The notes beneath the pieces were generated by a model. That model was not told the DNA's origin, searched no databases, and saw only the letters and a list, made by a program, of their open reading frames with translations. Made by a program: the position numbers and the translations under genes. Below, piece by piece: positions 10,059 through 18,411 of a DNA stretch of 64,000 bases. Where the stretch lies: contig NZ_AP028142.1 of assembly GCF_030297675.1 (NCBI RefSeq), positions 806,001-870,000 on the forward strand, in the 5' to 3' direction. How positions within the stretch are numbered: position 1 is the first letter of the stretch; every line of letters starts with the position of its first letter. Source of the stretch: Polynucleobacter sp. HIN11. Its GTDB lineage: Bacteria > Pseudomonadota > Gammaproteobacteria > Burkholderiales > Burkholderiaceae.

Positions 10059-10247
10059 TTACAGGATCTCTTCGTCCTTCAGAGCCCAAACCAGGGCAAT
10101 CACCCAGCCAATTAAGGACCAACCTAAAAAGAGGTTCAGGGCAAAAATAGCCCCGGTATTGGCGCGTTTGCGGTAAAACGCAATCGCTACGGGCAGGAAG
10201 TAAAACAGGGATAGAAGGGTGATGAGGATGGCGAACAATAAACGCAT
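10059..10247 (-). CDS. Small membrane protein of the superinfection-immunity (Imm) family
   Basis: 62 residues with two hydrophobic helices, about 3-24 and 33-54, the second containing LNLFLGWSLIGWVIALVWAL, the hallmark of the Pfam superinfection immunity family (PF14373) founded on phage T4 Imm. Most chromosomal members are not in prophages and their role is unknown; no phage gene is nearby here. It sits between acnB and the divergent pyrG. Confidence 0.75.
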   Translation of the reverse strand: MRLLFAILITLLSLFYFLPVAIAFYRKRANTGAIFALNLFLGWSLIGWVIALVWALKDEEIL

Positions 10248-10283
10248 TCCTAATTTTACTTAGGGCAAGTCCGAAGTCTCTTT

Positions 10284-10313
10284 TTTTCAATCCGCTCCAG
10301 CTATCGTTATAAT
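10284..10313 (+). promoter_or_regulatory. Probable sigma-70 promoter for pyrG
   Basis: TTTTCA at 10284-10289 and TATAAT at 10308-10313, spacing 18 bp, 26 bases before the pyrG ATG. The -10 box is perfect, the -35 box weak. Confidence 0.45.
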
Positions 10314-10339
10314 TGCGTATTACCAATAGACGTTAAGCG

Positions 10340-12001
10340 ATGACCAAATACGTTTTTGTCACTGGTGGTGTAGTTTCTTCTCTCGGAAAAGGAATTGCAG
10401 CCGCCTCGCTTGCCGCGATTCTTGAATCACGCGGCCTGAAAGTCACCCTCCTAAAATTAGACCCTTACATCAACGTTGATCCCGGAACAATGAGTCCGTT
10501 TCAGCACGGAGAAGTATTTGTGACCGAAGACGGGGCTGAGACCGATCTCGATTTGGGTCATTACGAACGCTTTGTGAGCGCCAAGATGCGCAAGAGCAAT
10601 AACTTCACCACCGGCCAAATTTATGAGTCGGTGATTCGCAAAGAGCGCCGTGGTGAGTATCTCGGCAAGACAGTTCAAGTGATTCCCCACATTACCAATG
10701 AGATTCAGGCCTTTGTGGAGAAGGGTGCTAAAGCCAGTCATGATGGCCATGCCGATATTGCCATTTGCGAGATTGGCGGTACCGTCGGCGATATTGAATC
10801 ACTCCCGTTCTTGGAAGCAGCCCGCCAAATGAGCTTGCGACTTCCTAAAGGTGATTGCGCATTTGTCCATCTCACCCTAGTGCCCTGGATTCAGAGTGCG
10901 GGTGAGTTGAAGACCAAACCCACCCAACACTCGGTGCAAAAACTGCGCGAGATCGGGATTTTGCCAACGGTCTTATTGTGCCGTGCCGATCGCGAGATCC
11001 CCGATGACGAGCGCGCCAAGATCTCTTTGTTCTCGAATGTGCGTGAAGAAGCAGTGATCTCAGTGTGGGATGTCGATACGATTTATAAGATTCCGAAGAT
11101 GCTGCATGAGCAGGGGATGGATGAGCTCTTATGCAAGGAGCTCAATATTCAAGCCAAACCTGCCGATCTCTCGATGTGGGATTCCTTGGTGTACGAGCTT
11201 GAACATCCTCAATATGAGGTCACGATTGGTATGGTGGGTAAATATGTGGACCTCACCGAATCGTATAAATCATTGATTGAAGCACTACGCCATGCTGGCA
11301 TTCACAATCACACCAAAATTAATATTCGCTACATTGACTCCGAGCGCCTTGAGCAGGGCAATCTCGAGTGCCTCTATGATCTCGATGCTATTTTGGTACC
11401 CGGTGGATTTGGTAAGCGCGGCACTGAAGGAAAAATCAAAGCCATTCAGTATGCGCGTGAGAACGACGTGCCATATTTAGGTATCTGTTTGGGAATGCAA
11501 CTTGCTGTGATCGAGTTTGCTAGGCATGTTGCTAAGATTGAGGCGGCTAACAGCACCGAGTTTGATCCAGAGACCCCCAATCCAGTTGTGGCACTCATTA
11601 CCGAGTGGCTCGATCGTGAGGGCAAGATTGAAAAACGTGCAGCCGACTCCGATATGGGCGGAACAATGCGCTTGGGTTCACAAAAATGCCCAGTGAAGCC
11701 CAATACACTTGCTCATAGCATTTATGGTGCTGAAGTAAATGAGCGTCACCGCCATCGCTATGAGGTGAATAATATCTACGCTCCAAAGCTTGAGAAGGCC
11801 GGCATGATTATTTCTGCGCGTACCCCCAATGAAGATCTGCCGGAGATGATGGAGTTGCCTAAATCGATGCATCCATGGTTCTTCGGTGTGCAGTTCCACC
11901 CCGAGTTCACCTCAACCCCAAGAGCCGGGCACCCCTTGTTCTTGGCGTACATCCGCGCAGCGCTCGCGCGTCAAACTGCTAAAACAGCAGTCGCTGCGTA
12001 A
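10340..12001 (+). CDS. pyrG: CTP synthase
   Basis: 553 residues. It aminates UTP to CTP using ATP and glutamine. The N-terminal synthetase domain opens with KYVFVTGGVVSSLGKGIAAAS (P-loop-like), and the C-terminal class I amidotransferase has its nucleophile in GICLGMQLAVIEFAR at about 387 and the His-Glu pair in GVQFHPEF near 520. First gene of a pyrG-kdsA-eno-ftsB run that is common in betaproteobacteria; kdsA begins 11 bases downstream. Confidence 0.97.
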   Translation: MTKYVFVTGGVVSSLGKGIAAASLAAILESRGLKVTLLKLDPYINVDPGTMSPFQHGEVFVTEDGAETDLDLGHYERFVSAKMRKSNNFTTGQIYESVIRKERRGEYLGKTVQVIPHITNEIQAFVEKGAKASHDGHADIAICEIGGTVGDIESLPFLEAARQMSLRLPKGDCAFVHLTLVPWIQSAGELKTKPTQHSVQKLREIGILPTVLLCRADREIPDDERAKISLFSNVREEAVISVWDVDTIYKIPKMLHEQGMDELLCKELNIQAKPADLSMWDSLVYELEHPQYEVTIGMVGKYVDLTESYKSLIEALRHAGIHNHTKINIRYIDSERLEQGNLECLYDLDAILVPGGFGKRGTEGKIKAIQYARENDVPYLGICLGMQLAVIEFARHVAKIEAANSTEFDPETPNPVVALITEWLDREGKIEKRAADSDMGGTMRLGSQKCPVKPNTLAHSIYGAEVNERHRHRYEVNNIYAPKLEKAGMIISARTPNEDLPEMMELPKSMHPWFFGVQFHPEFTSTPRAGHPLFLAYIRAALARQTAKTAVAA

Positions 12002-12011
12002 TTGGATCTTT

Positions 12012-12875
12012 ATGTTTAATCATTTGTGTGGCTTCGAGATTGGTTTAAACAAACCTTTCTTCTTGATTGCGGGCCCATGCGTGATTGAGTCGGAGCAGTT
12101 TTCTATTGACACGGCTGGTCAGATCAAAGCAATTTGTGCCGATCTCAACATCCCCTTCATTTACAAGTCCTCCTTTGATAAAGCCAATCGTTCCTCAGGA
12201 TCCTCGTTTCGGGGACTGGGAATGGAAAAGGGCTTGGCAATCTTAGAAAAGGTCAAGAAACAAATTGGCGTACCAGTCCTGACCGACGTACATGAAATCA
12301 GCGATGTGGCAGCGGTAGCCTCCGTAGTTGATGTCTTGCAAACCCCAGCGTTTCTCTGTCGCCAGACAGACTTCATTGCTGCTGTTGCTCAAAGTGGCAA
12401 ACCAGTCAATATTAAGAAGGGGCAATTCTTATCCCCGTATGAGATGGGTAATGTAGTCGATAAAGCGCGGGCTGCTGCGCGTGAGAAAAACCTACCCGAT
12501 CAGTTTATGGTGTGCGAACGTGGTGCCAGCTTTGGCTATAACAACTTAGTCTCGGATATGCGTAGCCTCGCCATCATGCGCGCGACGCAAGCCCCCGTTG
12601 TGTTTGATGCAACCCATTCTGTGCAATTGCCCGGTGGTCAAGGCAGCAGTAGTGGTGGGCAGCGTGAGTTTGTGCCGGTGCTAGCGCGCGCAGCGGTAGC
12701 AGTCGGCATCAGCGGTCTCTTCATGGAAACCCATCCGGATCCAGCTAAGGCTTTATCGGATGGCCCCAATGCAGTGCCGCTCAATCACTTAAAAGAGCTA
12801 TTAGCAACGCTGCAACAGTTGGATCGTGTTGTGAAACAAGCCAATATGTATTTAGAAGACCGATTTGTGGGTTGA
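12012..12875 (+). CDS. kdsA: 3-deoxy-D-manno-octulosonate 8-phosphate synthase
   Basis: 287 residues from the ATG at 12012; longer in-frame starts lie inside pyrG and are rejected. It condenses phosphoenolpyruvate with arabinose 5-phosphate to make KDO-8-phosphate for lipopolysaccharide. The N-terminal strand reads LIAGPCVIES. The Cys there marks the metal-dependent class; E. coli KdsA has Asn at this site. KSSFDKANRSS binds substrate, and the DATHSVQLPG block and later His/Glu/Asp complete the metal site. Same operon as pyrG, and eno follows after 51 bases. Confidence 0.95.
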   Translation: MFNHLCGFEIGLNKPFFLIAGPCVIESEQFSIDTAGQIKAICADLNIPFIYKSSFDKANRSSGSSFRGLGMEKGLAILEKVKKQIGVPVLTDVHEISDVAAVASVVDVLQTPAFLCRQTDFIAAVAQSGKPVNIKKGQFLSPYEMGNVVDKARAAAREKNLPDQFMVCERGASFGYNNLVSDMRSLAIMRATQAPVVFDATHSVQLPGGQGSSSGGQREFVPVLARAAVAVGISGLFMETHPDPAKALSDGPNAVPLNHLKELLATLQQLDRVVKQANMYLEDRFVG

Positions 12876-12926
12876 CCCTTAGTCAATCATCGACCTTCAT
12901 CACCGAACAGATATTTAGGAGAGAGC

Positions 12927-14219
12927 ATGAGTGCAATTGTTGACATTATTGGTCGTGAGATCCTGGACTCGCGTGGTAATCCCACCGTCGAGTGCGACGT
13001 TCTGTTGGAATCGGGTGTCATGGCCCGCGCTGCGGTTCCATCGGGTGCATCGACTGGCTCGCGCGAGGCGATCGAGTTGCGTGATGGTGATGCCTCTCGT
13101 TATCTTGGCAAAGGCGTACTAAAAGCCGTTGAGAACATCAATACCAAAATTGCTGAAACGGTATTAGGTCTAGATGCGAGTGAGCAAGCATTTCTGGATC
13201 GCACCTTGAATGATCTTGACGGCACCCACAATAAAGCCGGTCTTGGCGCAAACGCTACCTTAGCGGTATCGATGGCCGTAGCACGCGCCGCTGCAGAAGA
13301 GGCCGGCTTGCCACTCTATCGCTATTTTGGTGGCTCGGGCGCCATGCAATTGCCAGTACCGATGATGAACATCGTCAATGGCGGTGCCCACGCTAACAAT
13401 AGCTTGGATATTCAAGAGTTCATGATCATGCCAGTGGGTGTGGATAGTTTTCGGGAGGCGTTGCGCTGTGGTGCCGAGGTCTTTCATGCCCTCAAAAAAA
13501 TATTGCACGATAAAAATATGCCAACCTCGGTGGGTGATGAAGGTGGCTTTGCGCCCAACTTCAAGAGCAATCAAGAGTGCCTAGAAACCATTCTGAGTGC
13601 GATTGAGAAAGCGGGCTATCACGCCGGTGATGATGTGTTGCTGGCCTTAGATTGTGCGGCGAGTGAGTTCTATAAAGATGGCAAGTACCATTTATTAGGC
13701 GAGGGTTTGCAACTGAGTTCCACCGAGTTTGCGGATTACCTCGGCAATTTAGCCAATCAGTTCCCGATCGTATCAATTGAAGACGGGATGCATGAGAGTG
13801 ATTGGGATGGCTGGGCGACCTTAACTCAAAAGCTTGGTCAAACTATCCAGTTGGTTGGGGACGATCTATTTGTCACCAACACTCGCATTCTCAAAGAGGG
13901 GATCGACAAAGGCATTGCGAACTCGATTCTGATCAAGATCAACCAAATTGGCACACTCACTGAGACCTTTGCGGCGATCGAGATGGCTAAACGCGCCAAT
14001 TACACTGCAGTGATCTCTCATCGCTCTGGTGAGACCGAAGATAGCACCATTGCGGATATTGCAGTGGGTACCAATGCTGGTCAAATTAAAACCGGTTCCC
14101 TGTCTCGCTCTGATCGGATCGCGAAGTACAACCAGCTCCTGCGTATTGAAGAGGATCTGGGTGATGTGGCGAGCTATCCCGGTAAGGCTGCGTTCTACAA
14201 CCTGCACAATTTAAAGTAA
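12927..14219 (+). CDS. eno: Enolase
   Basis: 430 residues. It interconverts 2-phosphoglycerate and phosphoenolpyruvate and is usually also an RNase E degradosome subunit in Proteobacteria. A clear AGGAGAG ribosome site precedes the ATG. Seen: substrate loop PSGASTGSREA, metal ligands in ALDCAASEF, SIEDGMHESDWDG and LVGDDLFVTN, catalytic Lys in ILIKINQIGT, and the signature SHRSGETEDSTIADIAVG. It supplies phosphoenolpyruvate, the substrate of the upstream kdsA. Confidence 0.98.
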   Translation: MSAIVDIIGREILDSRGNPTVECDVLLESGVMARAAVPSGASTGSREAIELRDGDASRYLGKGVLKAVENINTKIAETVLGLDASEQAFLDRTLNDLDGTHNKAGLGANATLAVSMAVARAAAEEAGLPLYRYFGGSGAMQLPVPMMNIVNGGAHANNSLDIQEFMIMPVGVDSFREALRCGAEVFHALKKILHDKNMPTSVGDEGGFAPNFKSNQECLETILSAIEKAGYHAGDDVLLALDCAASEFYKDGKYHLLGEGLQLSSTEFADYLGNLANQFPIVSIEDGMHESDWDGWATLTQKLGQTIQLVGDDLFVTNTRILKEGIDKGIANSILIKINQIGTLTETFAAIEMAKRANYTAVISHRSGETEDSTIADIAVGTNAGQIKTGSLSRSDRIAKYNQLLRIEEDLGDVASYPGKAAFYNLHNLK

Positions 14220-14232
14220 GCCTGCTTGCGTA

Positions 14233-14559
14233 ATGCGCCTGATTATCTACTCGATGTTGGGGTTGCTGATCGTGATTCAGTATCCGCTCTGGTTTGGTCA
14301 GGGCGGATGGCTCAAGGCCTATGAGCTAGAGCGTCAGCTCGATGCGCAAATCCAGAAAAATAAAGCCTTAGAAATTCGGAACAATAAACTGGCTGGCGAT
14401 GTAAAGGATTTAAAAGAGGGCACACGTGCAATTGAAGAACGGGCCCGATCAGAGCATGGGATGCTCAAAGAGGGCGAATATTTTGTGCAGATCGTACCAA
14501 AAGACGGCGTGCCCTCAAGCCCTAATGCCGCTCCAGTACCCGCAACACCCAAGCAATAG
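14233..14559 (+). CDS. ftsB: Cell division protein FtsB
   Basis: 108 residues: one transmembrane helix at about 3-21, then a coiled coil (about 30-75: ERQLDAQIQKNKALEIRNNKLAGDV) and the conserved EERARSEHGMLKEGE turn that marks the DivIC/FtsB family. It bridges FtsQ and FtsL in the divisome. The position right after eno is the usual one in gamma- and betaproteobacteria. The tail is Pro/Ala-rich. It ends one base before the stop of the convergent hslO. Confidence 0.92.
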   Translation: MRLIIYSMLGLLIVIQYPLWFGQGGWLKAYELERQLDAQIQKNKALEIRNNKLAGDVKDLKEGTRAIEERARSEHGMLKEGEYFVQIVPKDGVPSSPNAAPVPATPKQ

Positions 14560-15534
14560 TTAATGCCCCTTGGAGGCCGGTCGCACAGCGTCGCTGAGCG
14601 TCGCGCTGGCGAACGCTTGTTTGCAATCAACCGCATCAAAACGATATTGCATGCCACAGAAGTCGCAGCGAGTCTCTACCGCACCGAGTTCGGCCAAAAT
14701 GCTATCGACCTCTTCTTGACCTAACATCCGAATCACATCGGCAACTCGCTCACGTGAGCAGCGGCAGGCAAAGCGAACGAGGCGTATTGGAAAGCTGCGC
14801 ACACCAAAGCGCTCCGATTCCTCGAGAAATAAGCGACGCAATAAGGTCTCAGGCGCAACTTCTAAGAGCTCTTCATTGGTAATGGTGCTTCCTAGCATCT
14901 GAATGCGCTCCCAACCCTCGGACATCATCTTGGGGTCATATTGAGAGGCGCCACCGGCATCGGGCATGCGTTGCAATAAAAAACCGCCCAAGGATTTTGA
15001 ACTTGAGGCGAGCCAGATACGGGTATCAATTTGTTCGGAGCGTTGCATATATTGCATGATGGCCTCTGCGACCGTTTCAATCGGCTCGTCCAAACCGGGG
15101 TGGGTGGAGGATGGTCGTTTTAATGCCACGATTCCTTGATAGGGTGTTTGGGATGGCTTGCGATCGATCGGATCGAGGGTGATGGCTAAGCGCCCTGAGC
15201 CCTCTGCATCAAGTAATTCAGCGAGAGTGGCATTATCAGGAATTTGACCAAAATCCGGATTGAGGGTGACACTCGCCCGAATCTCAAGTTGGGATGTGCA
15301 TTCAACCACCAAGAGCTGAATTGGCCCCTTACTCTGGGCTTGAATAATTAAAGTGCCATCGAGCTTGATGCTAGCCGTTAAGAGCGTGGCTGCTGCAATA
15401 AACTCGCCCATCACCTTTTGCACCGCCGGTGGGTCATTGCGCAGGGCCAAGATGTTCTGCCACGCACTACCAATCGAGACAAACTCACCCCGCACGGGGG
15501 CGCCGTCACACACAAAGACCAAAAGCTGATTCAT
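14560..15534 (-). CDS. hslO: Hsp33, redox-regulated holdase chaperone
   Basis: 324 residues. Cytosolic chaperone activated when oxidants displace a zinc ion held by four cysteines. The two halves of the switch are visible in the C-terminal third: C-x-C in RFACRCSRE and C-x2-C in TRCDFCGMQYRF. The N-terminal half carries the family core SIKLDGTLIIQAQSKGP. Length is slightly above E. coli Hsp33 (292). Convergent with ftsB, divergent from gltX. Confidence 0.94.
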   Translation of the reverse strand: MNQLLVFVCDGAPVRGEFVSIGSAWQNILALRNDPPAVQKVMGEFIAAATLLTASIKLDGTLIIQAQSKGPIQLLVVECTSQLEIRASVTLNPDFGQIPDNATLAELLDAEGSGRLAITLDPIDRKPSQTPYQGIVALKRPSSTHPGLDEPIETVAEAIMQYMQRSEQIDTRIWLASSSKSLGGFLLQRMPDAGGASQYDPKMMSEGWERIQMLGSTITNEELLEVAPETLLRRLFLEESERFGVRSFPIRLVRFACRCSRERVADVIRMLGQEEVDSILAELGAVETRCDFCGMQYRFDAVDCKQAFASATLSDAVRPASKGH

Positions 15535-15578
15535 CCGAAAAATATCCTAAGCAGTTCTGACCTGAGATAATACTGCCC

Positions 15579-16976
15579 ATGCGTATTCGAACTCGTTTTG
15601 CCCCAAGCCCAACCGGCTTTATTCATTTAGGTAATCTGCGTAGTGCCTTGTACCCCTGGGCCTTTGCGAGAAGTAAGGGTGGGGACTTCATCTTGCGGAT
15701 TGAAGATACTGATCAAGAGCGCTCCTCCCTCGAGGCCGTTGAGGTGATCTTAGAAGGAATGCATTGGCTGGGCTTAGATCCCGATGAGGGTCCCATCTAT
15801 CAAATGCAACGCATGGACCGCTATCGTGAAGTTCTCAAGCAAATGCTAGCGGATGGCTCGGCATACTATTGTTATATGAGCGAAGATGAGCTCAATCGTT
15901 TGCGTGACCAGCAAATGGCTAATAAAGAGAAGCCTCGCTACAACGGCTTTTGGCGTCCCGAACCTGGCAAGACATTGCCAGAACCTCCCAAAGATGCTTT
16001 ACCCGTAATTCGTTTTAAAAACCCAATTGGCGGCTCAGTCATTTGGAAAGATGCCGTTAAGGGGATGATTGAAATTAGTAACGATGAGTTAGATGATCTC
16101 ATCATCGCCCGTCCCGATGGCACTCCCACCTATAACTTCTGTGTGGTAGTGGATGATCTCGACATGCAAATTACCCATGTGATTCGGGGCGATGATCATG
16201 TGAACAATACCCCACGGCAAATCAATATTATGAAAGCGCTTGGTGGTACGCCGCCGGTCTACGCGCACCTACCAACGGTCTTGGATGAGAGTGGCGAGAA
16301 GATGAGTAAGCGCAATGGTGCTCTGAGTGTGCGCGACTATCAAAAAATGGGCTATCTACCTGAAGCGGTCCTAAACTATCTCGCGCGCTTAGGCTGGTCG
16401 CACGGCGACGCTGAAATCTTTACGCAAGAGCAGTTTGTGAAATGGTTTGATTTGGAGCACTTGGGTCGCTCACCCGCACAACATAATCCCGAGAAACTAC
16501 TCTGGCTCAATCACCACTATATTCAGCAGGGCGATGCAAAACGACTTGCGCAGTTGTGCATGCCGTTTATCCATCAGCAGGGAATTGATCTCTCGCAAGG
16601 CCCTGATTTTGAGTCCGTGGTTAACTTACTTAAAGATCGTGCGAACACTTTGTTAGAGATCGTCGAAGGTGCCAAGCTTTTCTATCAGGGCCTACCCAAT
16701 CTCAGTAATGAGCAAATTTCACAAAATATTCCAAATGCTGTGATCCCAGCCATTACTGATTTTAGAGAGCGACTAATAGCATCAAATCCCAAAACTAAGG
16801 AAGAGGTCGCCACTCAGCTGAAAGCGACGCTCACTCAGTTTCAACTCAAGATGCCCGCCTTGGCAATGCCAATCCGGTATGCGCTATTTGCCACCACCCA
16901 AACGCCAGCGCTTGATGCGGTGATTGCGGTGATGGGTAAGGACGAAGTTGTCGAGCGTCTCTCAAAAATAGGCTAA
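15579..16976 (+). CDS. gltX: Glutamyl-tRNA synthetase
   Basis: 465 residues, class I aminoacyl-tRNA synthetase. The HIGH-type motif reads PSPTGFIHLGNLRSALYPW at about 8-26 and the KMSKS-type loop is GEKMSKRNGA near 244. A GATAAT box ends seven bases before the ATG. A tRNA-Glu gene, its own substrate, lies about 130 bases downstream in the tRNA cluster. Confidence 0.97.
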   Translation: MRIRTRFAPSPTGFIHLGNLRSALYPWAFARSKGGDFILRIEDTDQERSSLEAVEVILEGMHWLGLDPDEGPIYQMQRMDRYREVLKQMLADGSAYYCYMSEDELNRLRDQQMANKEKPRYNGFWRPEPGKTLPEPPKDALPVIRFKNPIGGSVIWKDAVKGMIEISNDELDDLIIARPDGTPTYNFCVVVDDLDMQITHVIRGDDHVNNTPRQINIMKALGGTPPVYAHLPTVLDESGEKMSKRNGALSVRDYQKMGYLPEAVLNYLARLGWSHGDAEIFTQEQFVKWFDLEHLGRSPAQHNPEKLLWLNHHYIQQGDAKRLAQLCMPFIHQQGIDLSQGPDFESVVNLLKDRANTLLEIVEGAKLFYQGLPNLSNEQISQNIPNAVIPAITDFRERLIASNPKTKEEVATQLKATLTQFQLKMPALAMPIRYALFATTQTPALDAVIAVMGKDEVVERLSKIG

Positions 16977-17010
16977 AATCTTGGATTGTTTTGAAAGTGC
17001 ACCAATATAA

Positions 17011-17086
<76 letters not shown>

Positions 17087-17105
17087 ACAAAACAAGTAGT
17101 CCAAG

Positions 17106-17181
17106 GTCCCCATCGTCTAGAGGCCTAGGACATCACCCTTTCACGGTGAGTACGGGGGTTCGAATCCCCCTGGGGACGCCA
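17106..17181 (+). tRNA. tRNA-Glu (anticodon TTC)
   Basis: 76 nt with CCA encoded. Acceptor GTCCCC pairs with GGGGAC; anticodon stem TCACC/GGTGA encloses loop CTTTCAC, giving TTC. Second of three tandem tRNAs downstream of gltX. Confidence 0.96.
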
Positions 17182-17212
17182 GTCATGCAGTGACGCGCAT
17201 GATGCAGTATCT

Positions 17213-17289
17213 GGAGCGGTAGTTCAGTTGGTTAGAATATCGGCCTGTCACGCCGAGGGTCGCGGGTTCGAGTCCCGTCCGCTCCGCCA
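17213..17289 (+). tRNA. tRNA-Asp (anticodon GTC)
   Basis: 77 nt with CCA encoded. Acceptor GGAGCGG pairs with CCGCTCC; anticodon stem TCGGC/GCCGA encloses loop CTGTCAC, giving GTC. Last gene of the tRNA cluster. Confidence 0.96.
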
Positions 17290-17300
17290 ATTTCCAAAAG

Positions 17301-17320
17301 CCACCTTCGGGTGGTTTTTT
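17301..17320 (+). terminator. Rho-independent terminator of the tRNA cluster
   Basis: CCACC-TTCG-GGTGG hairpin at 17301-17314 with a stable TTCG tetraloop, followed directly by TTTTTT. It starts 11 bases after tRNA-Asp. Confidence 0.88.
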
Positions 17321-17403
17321 CATTTCCTGGTCATGAAAACCACTATCATTACAACAATATTCTCGTTTGAGGTATTTTTGTTAATTAACCATAGAGGAAT
17401 TTC

Positions 17404-17997
17404 ATGAAGAAAATTGCACTTGTAAGCGCAGCCGTATTAATGATGGGCACATCCGCTATCATGGCCCAAAATAAACCACAGGCAGTGGTTGCTGTTGAAA
17501 CTGCTCCAGGCGTCTTAAAAGTAGCTGAAGGTGTTCAGTTCCAAGGCAAATTCAAATCAGTAGATCCAAAAACCCGTGAAGTGGTGATTGTTGGCCCAAA
17601 TGGTAATGAGTACAAAACCGTGTTGGGTGATGAGGTCAGAAACTTTAATCAAATAAAAGTGGGCGATATTGTTACGCTCACTCATGTTGAGATCCTCGTG
17701 GCTGACATTAAAAAGCCAAGCAAAGTTGAAATCCGTGAGCGTGTTGAAACCGAAAAGGCAGCGCGTGCAAAGTTGGGTGATAAGCCTGCTGCTGCGATCG
17801 AGCGTCAAGTCACTGTAGTTGCTGACGTAACCGCTGTAGATGAAAAGAAAGGTACTATCACTCTGCGTGGTGCTACCCGTACATTGGATCTAAAAGTGAA
17901 GGATCCAAAAGTACTCAAGGGCGTTAAAGTGGGTACACAAGTTGAAGCAACTGTTACCGAAATCATTGCGATTGAAGTAACTGCTCCCAAGAAGTAA
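17404..17997 (+). CDS. Secreted protein with two OB-like repeats (paralogue of 23203-23832)
   Basis: 197 residues. Signal peptide at about 1-22 ending IMAQ, so periplasmic or outer-membrane associated. The mature part holds two similar beta-rich modules, one from about 40 (GKFKSVDPKTREVVIVGP...NFNQIKVGDIVTLTH) and one from about 140 (ADVTAVDEKKGTITLRG...KGVKVGTQVEATVTE), joined by a basic linker. Each ends in a KVG-x2-V-x-A/T-x-T turn as in OB-fold barrels. No named family or enzyme motif is recognised. It has its own terminator. It resembles the gene at 23.2 kb (NF-x-QIKVGD, LG-x-KPA-x2-I). Confidence 0.75.
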   Translation: MKKIALVSAAVLMMGTSAIMAQNKPQAVVAVETAPGVLKVAEGVQFQGKFKSVDPKTREVVIVGPNGNEYKTVLGDEVRNFNQIKVGDIVTLTHVEILVADIKKPSKVEIRERVETEKAARAKLGDKPAAAIERQVTVVADVTAVDEKKGTITLRGATRTLDLKVKDPKVLKGVKVGTQVEATVTEIIAIEVTAPKK

Positions 17998-18014
17998 TTT
18001 ATATCGTATTGAAG

Positions 18015-18045
18015 ACCCGTCTAGTGTGAACTAGGCGGGTTTTTT
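18015..18045 (+). terminator. Rho-independent terminator of the OB-repeat secreted protein gene
   Basis: Stem ACCCG(t)CTAG / CTAG(g)CGGGT at 18015-18040 with one T-G wobble, a six-base loop and a following T run. Confidence 0.85.
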
Positions 18046-18049
18046 CATC

Positions 18050-18229
18050 ATGACCCTCAAGAAAACCGATTTAGCAAAACGCCAAGGTCTTCAGATCGCG
18101 CTGCGCCTGAAAAATGCCAGCAAGGCTGATTTGCAAAACAAGCAAACAAAGTCAAAATCAAACGCCAAACCTGCACCTCTATTGCAGTCAATTTTGCGCA
18201 AATCCAAACAAGACGACCCCAAGCGCTAA
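18050..18229 (+). CDS. Small basic hypothetical protein (59 residues)
   Basis: ATG at 18050 to TAA at 18227-18229. The product begins MTLKKTDLAKRQGLQIALRL and is rich in Lys, Gln and Asn (about a quarter Lys/Arg), with no membrane segment. The pattern of a charged N-terminus, an amphipathic helix and a low-complexity basic tail resembles small cytosolic or nucleic-acid-binding proteins, but no family is recognised. The start lies only five bases past a terminator, with no ribosome site, so expression would need read-through, an own promoter inside the terminator region or a leaderless start. Confidence 0.45.
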   Translation: MTLKKTDLAKRQGLQIALRLKNASKADLQNKQTKSKSNAKPAPLLQSILRKSKQDDPKR

Positions 18230-18411
18230 ATTAGTATTAGCCCGAAGTCATGTAGAGTCATCTACTCAATTTAGATATAAAGAGTATTCACATCCAAACT
18301 AATTGATCTGATTTGCTCTATTTTTGCTTAAATTTGGGCTATTTTTGTAATAGACTAATTTCAGTTCATAAGGAAGTGATTACCAAGCAAAGATCCGAAC
18401 GGGGGCGTACG

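Noticed and set aside
10059..10247. Prophage remnant (superinfection-immunity protein)
   Set aside because: No other phage gene, integrase or attachment repeat is nearby; this family is common as a stand-alone chromosomal gene.
9877..10326. 149-codon open frame on the minus strand over the acnB start and the small membrane gene
   Set aside because: It overlaps two better-supported genes, has no family resemblance and an unnatural composition.
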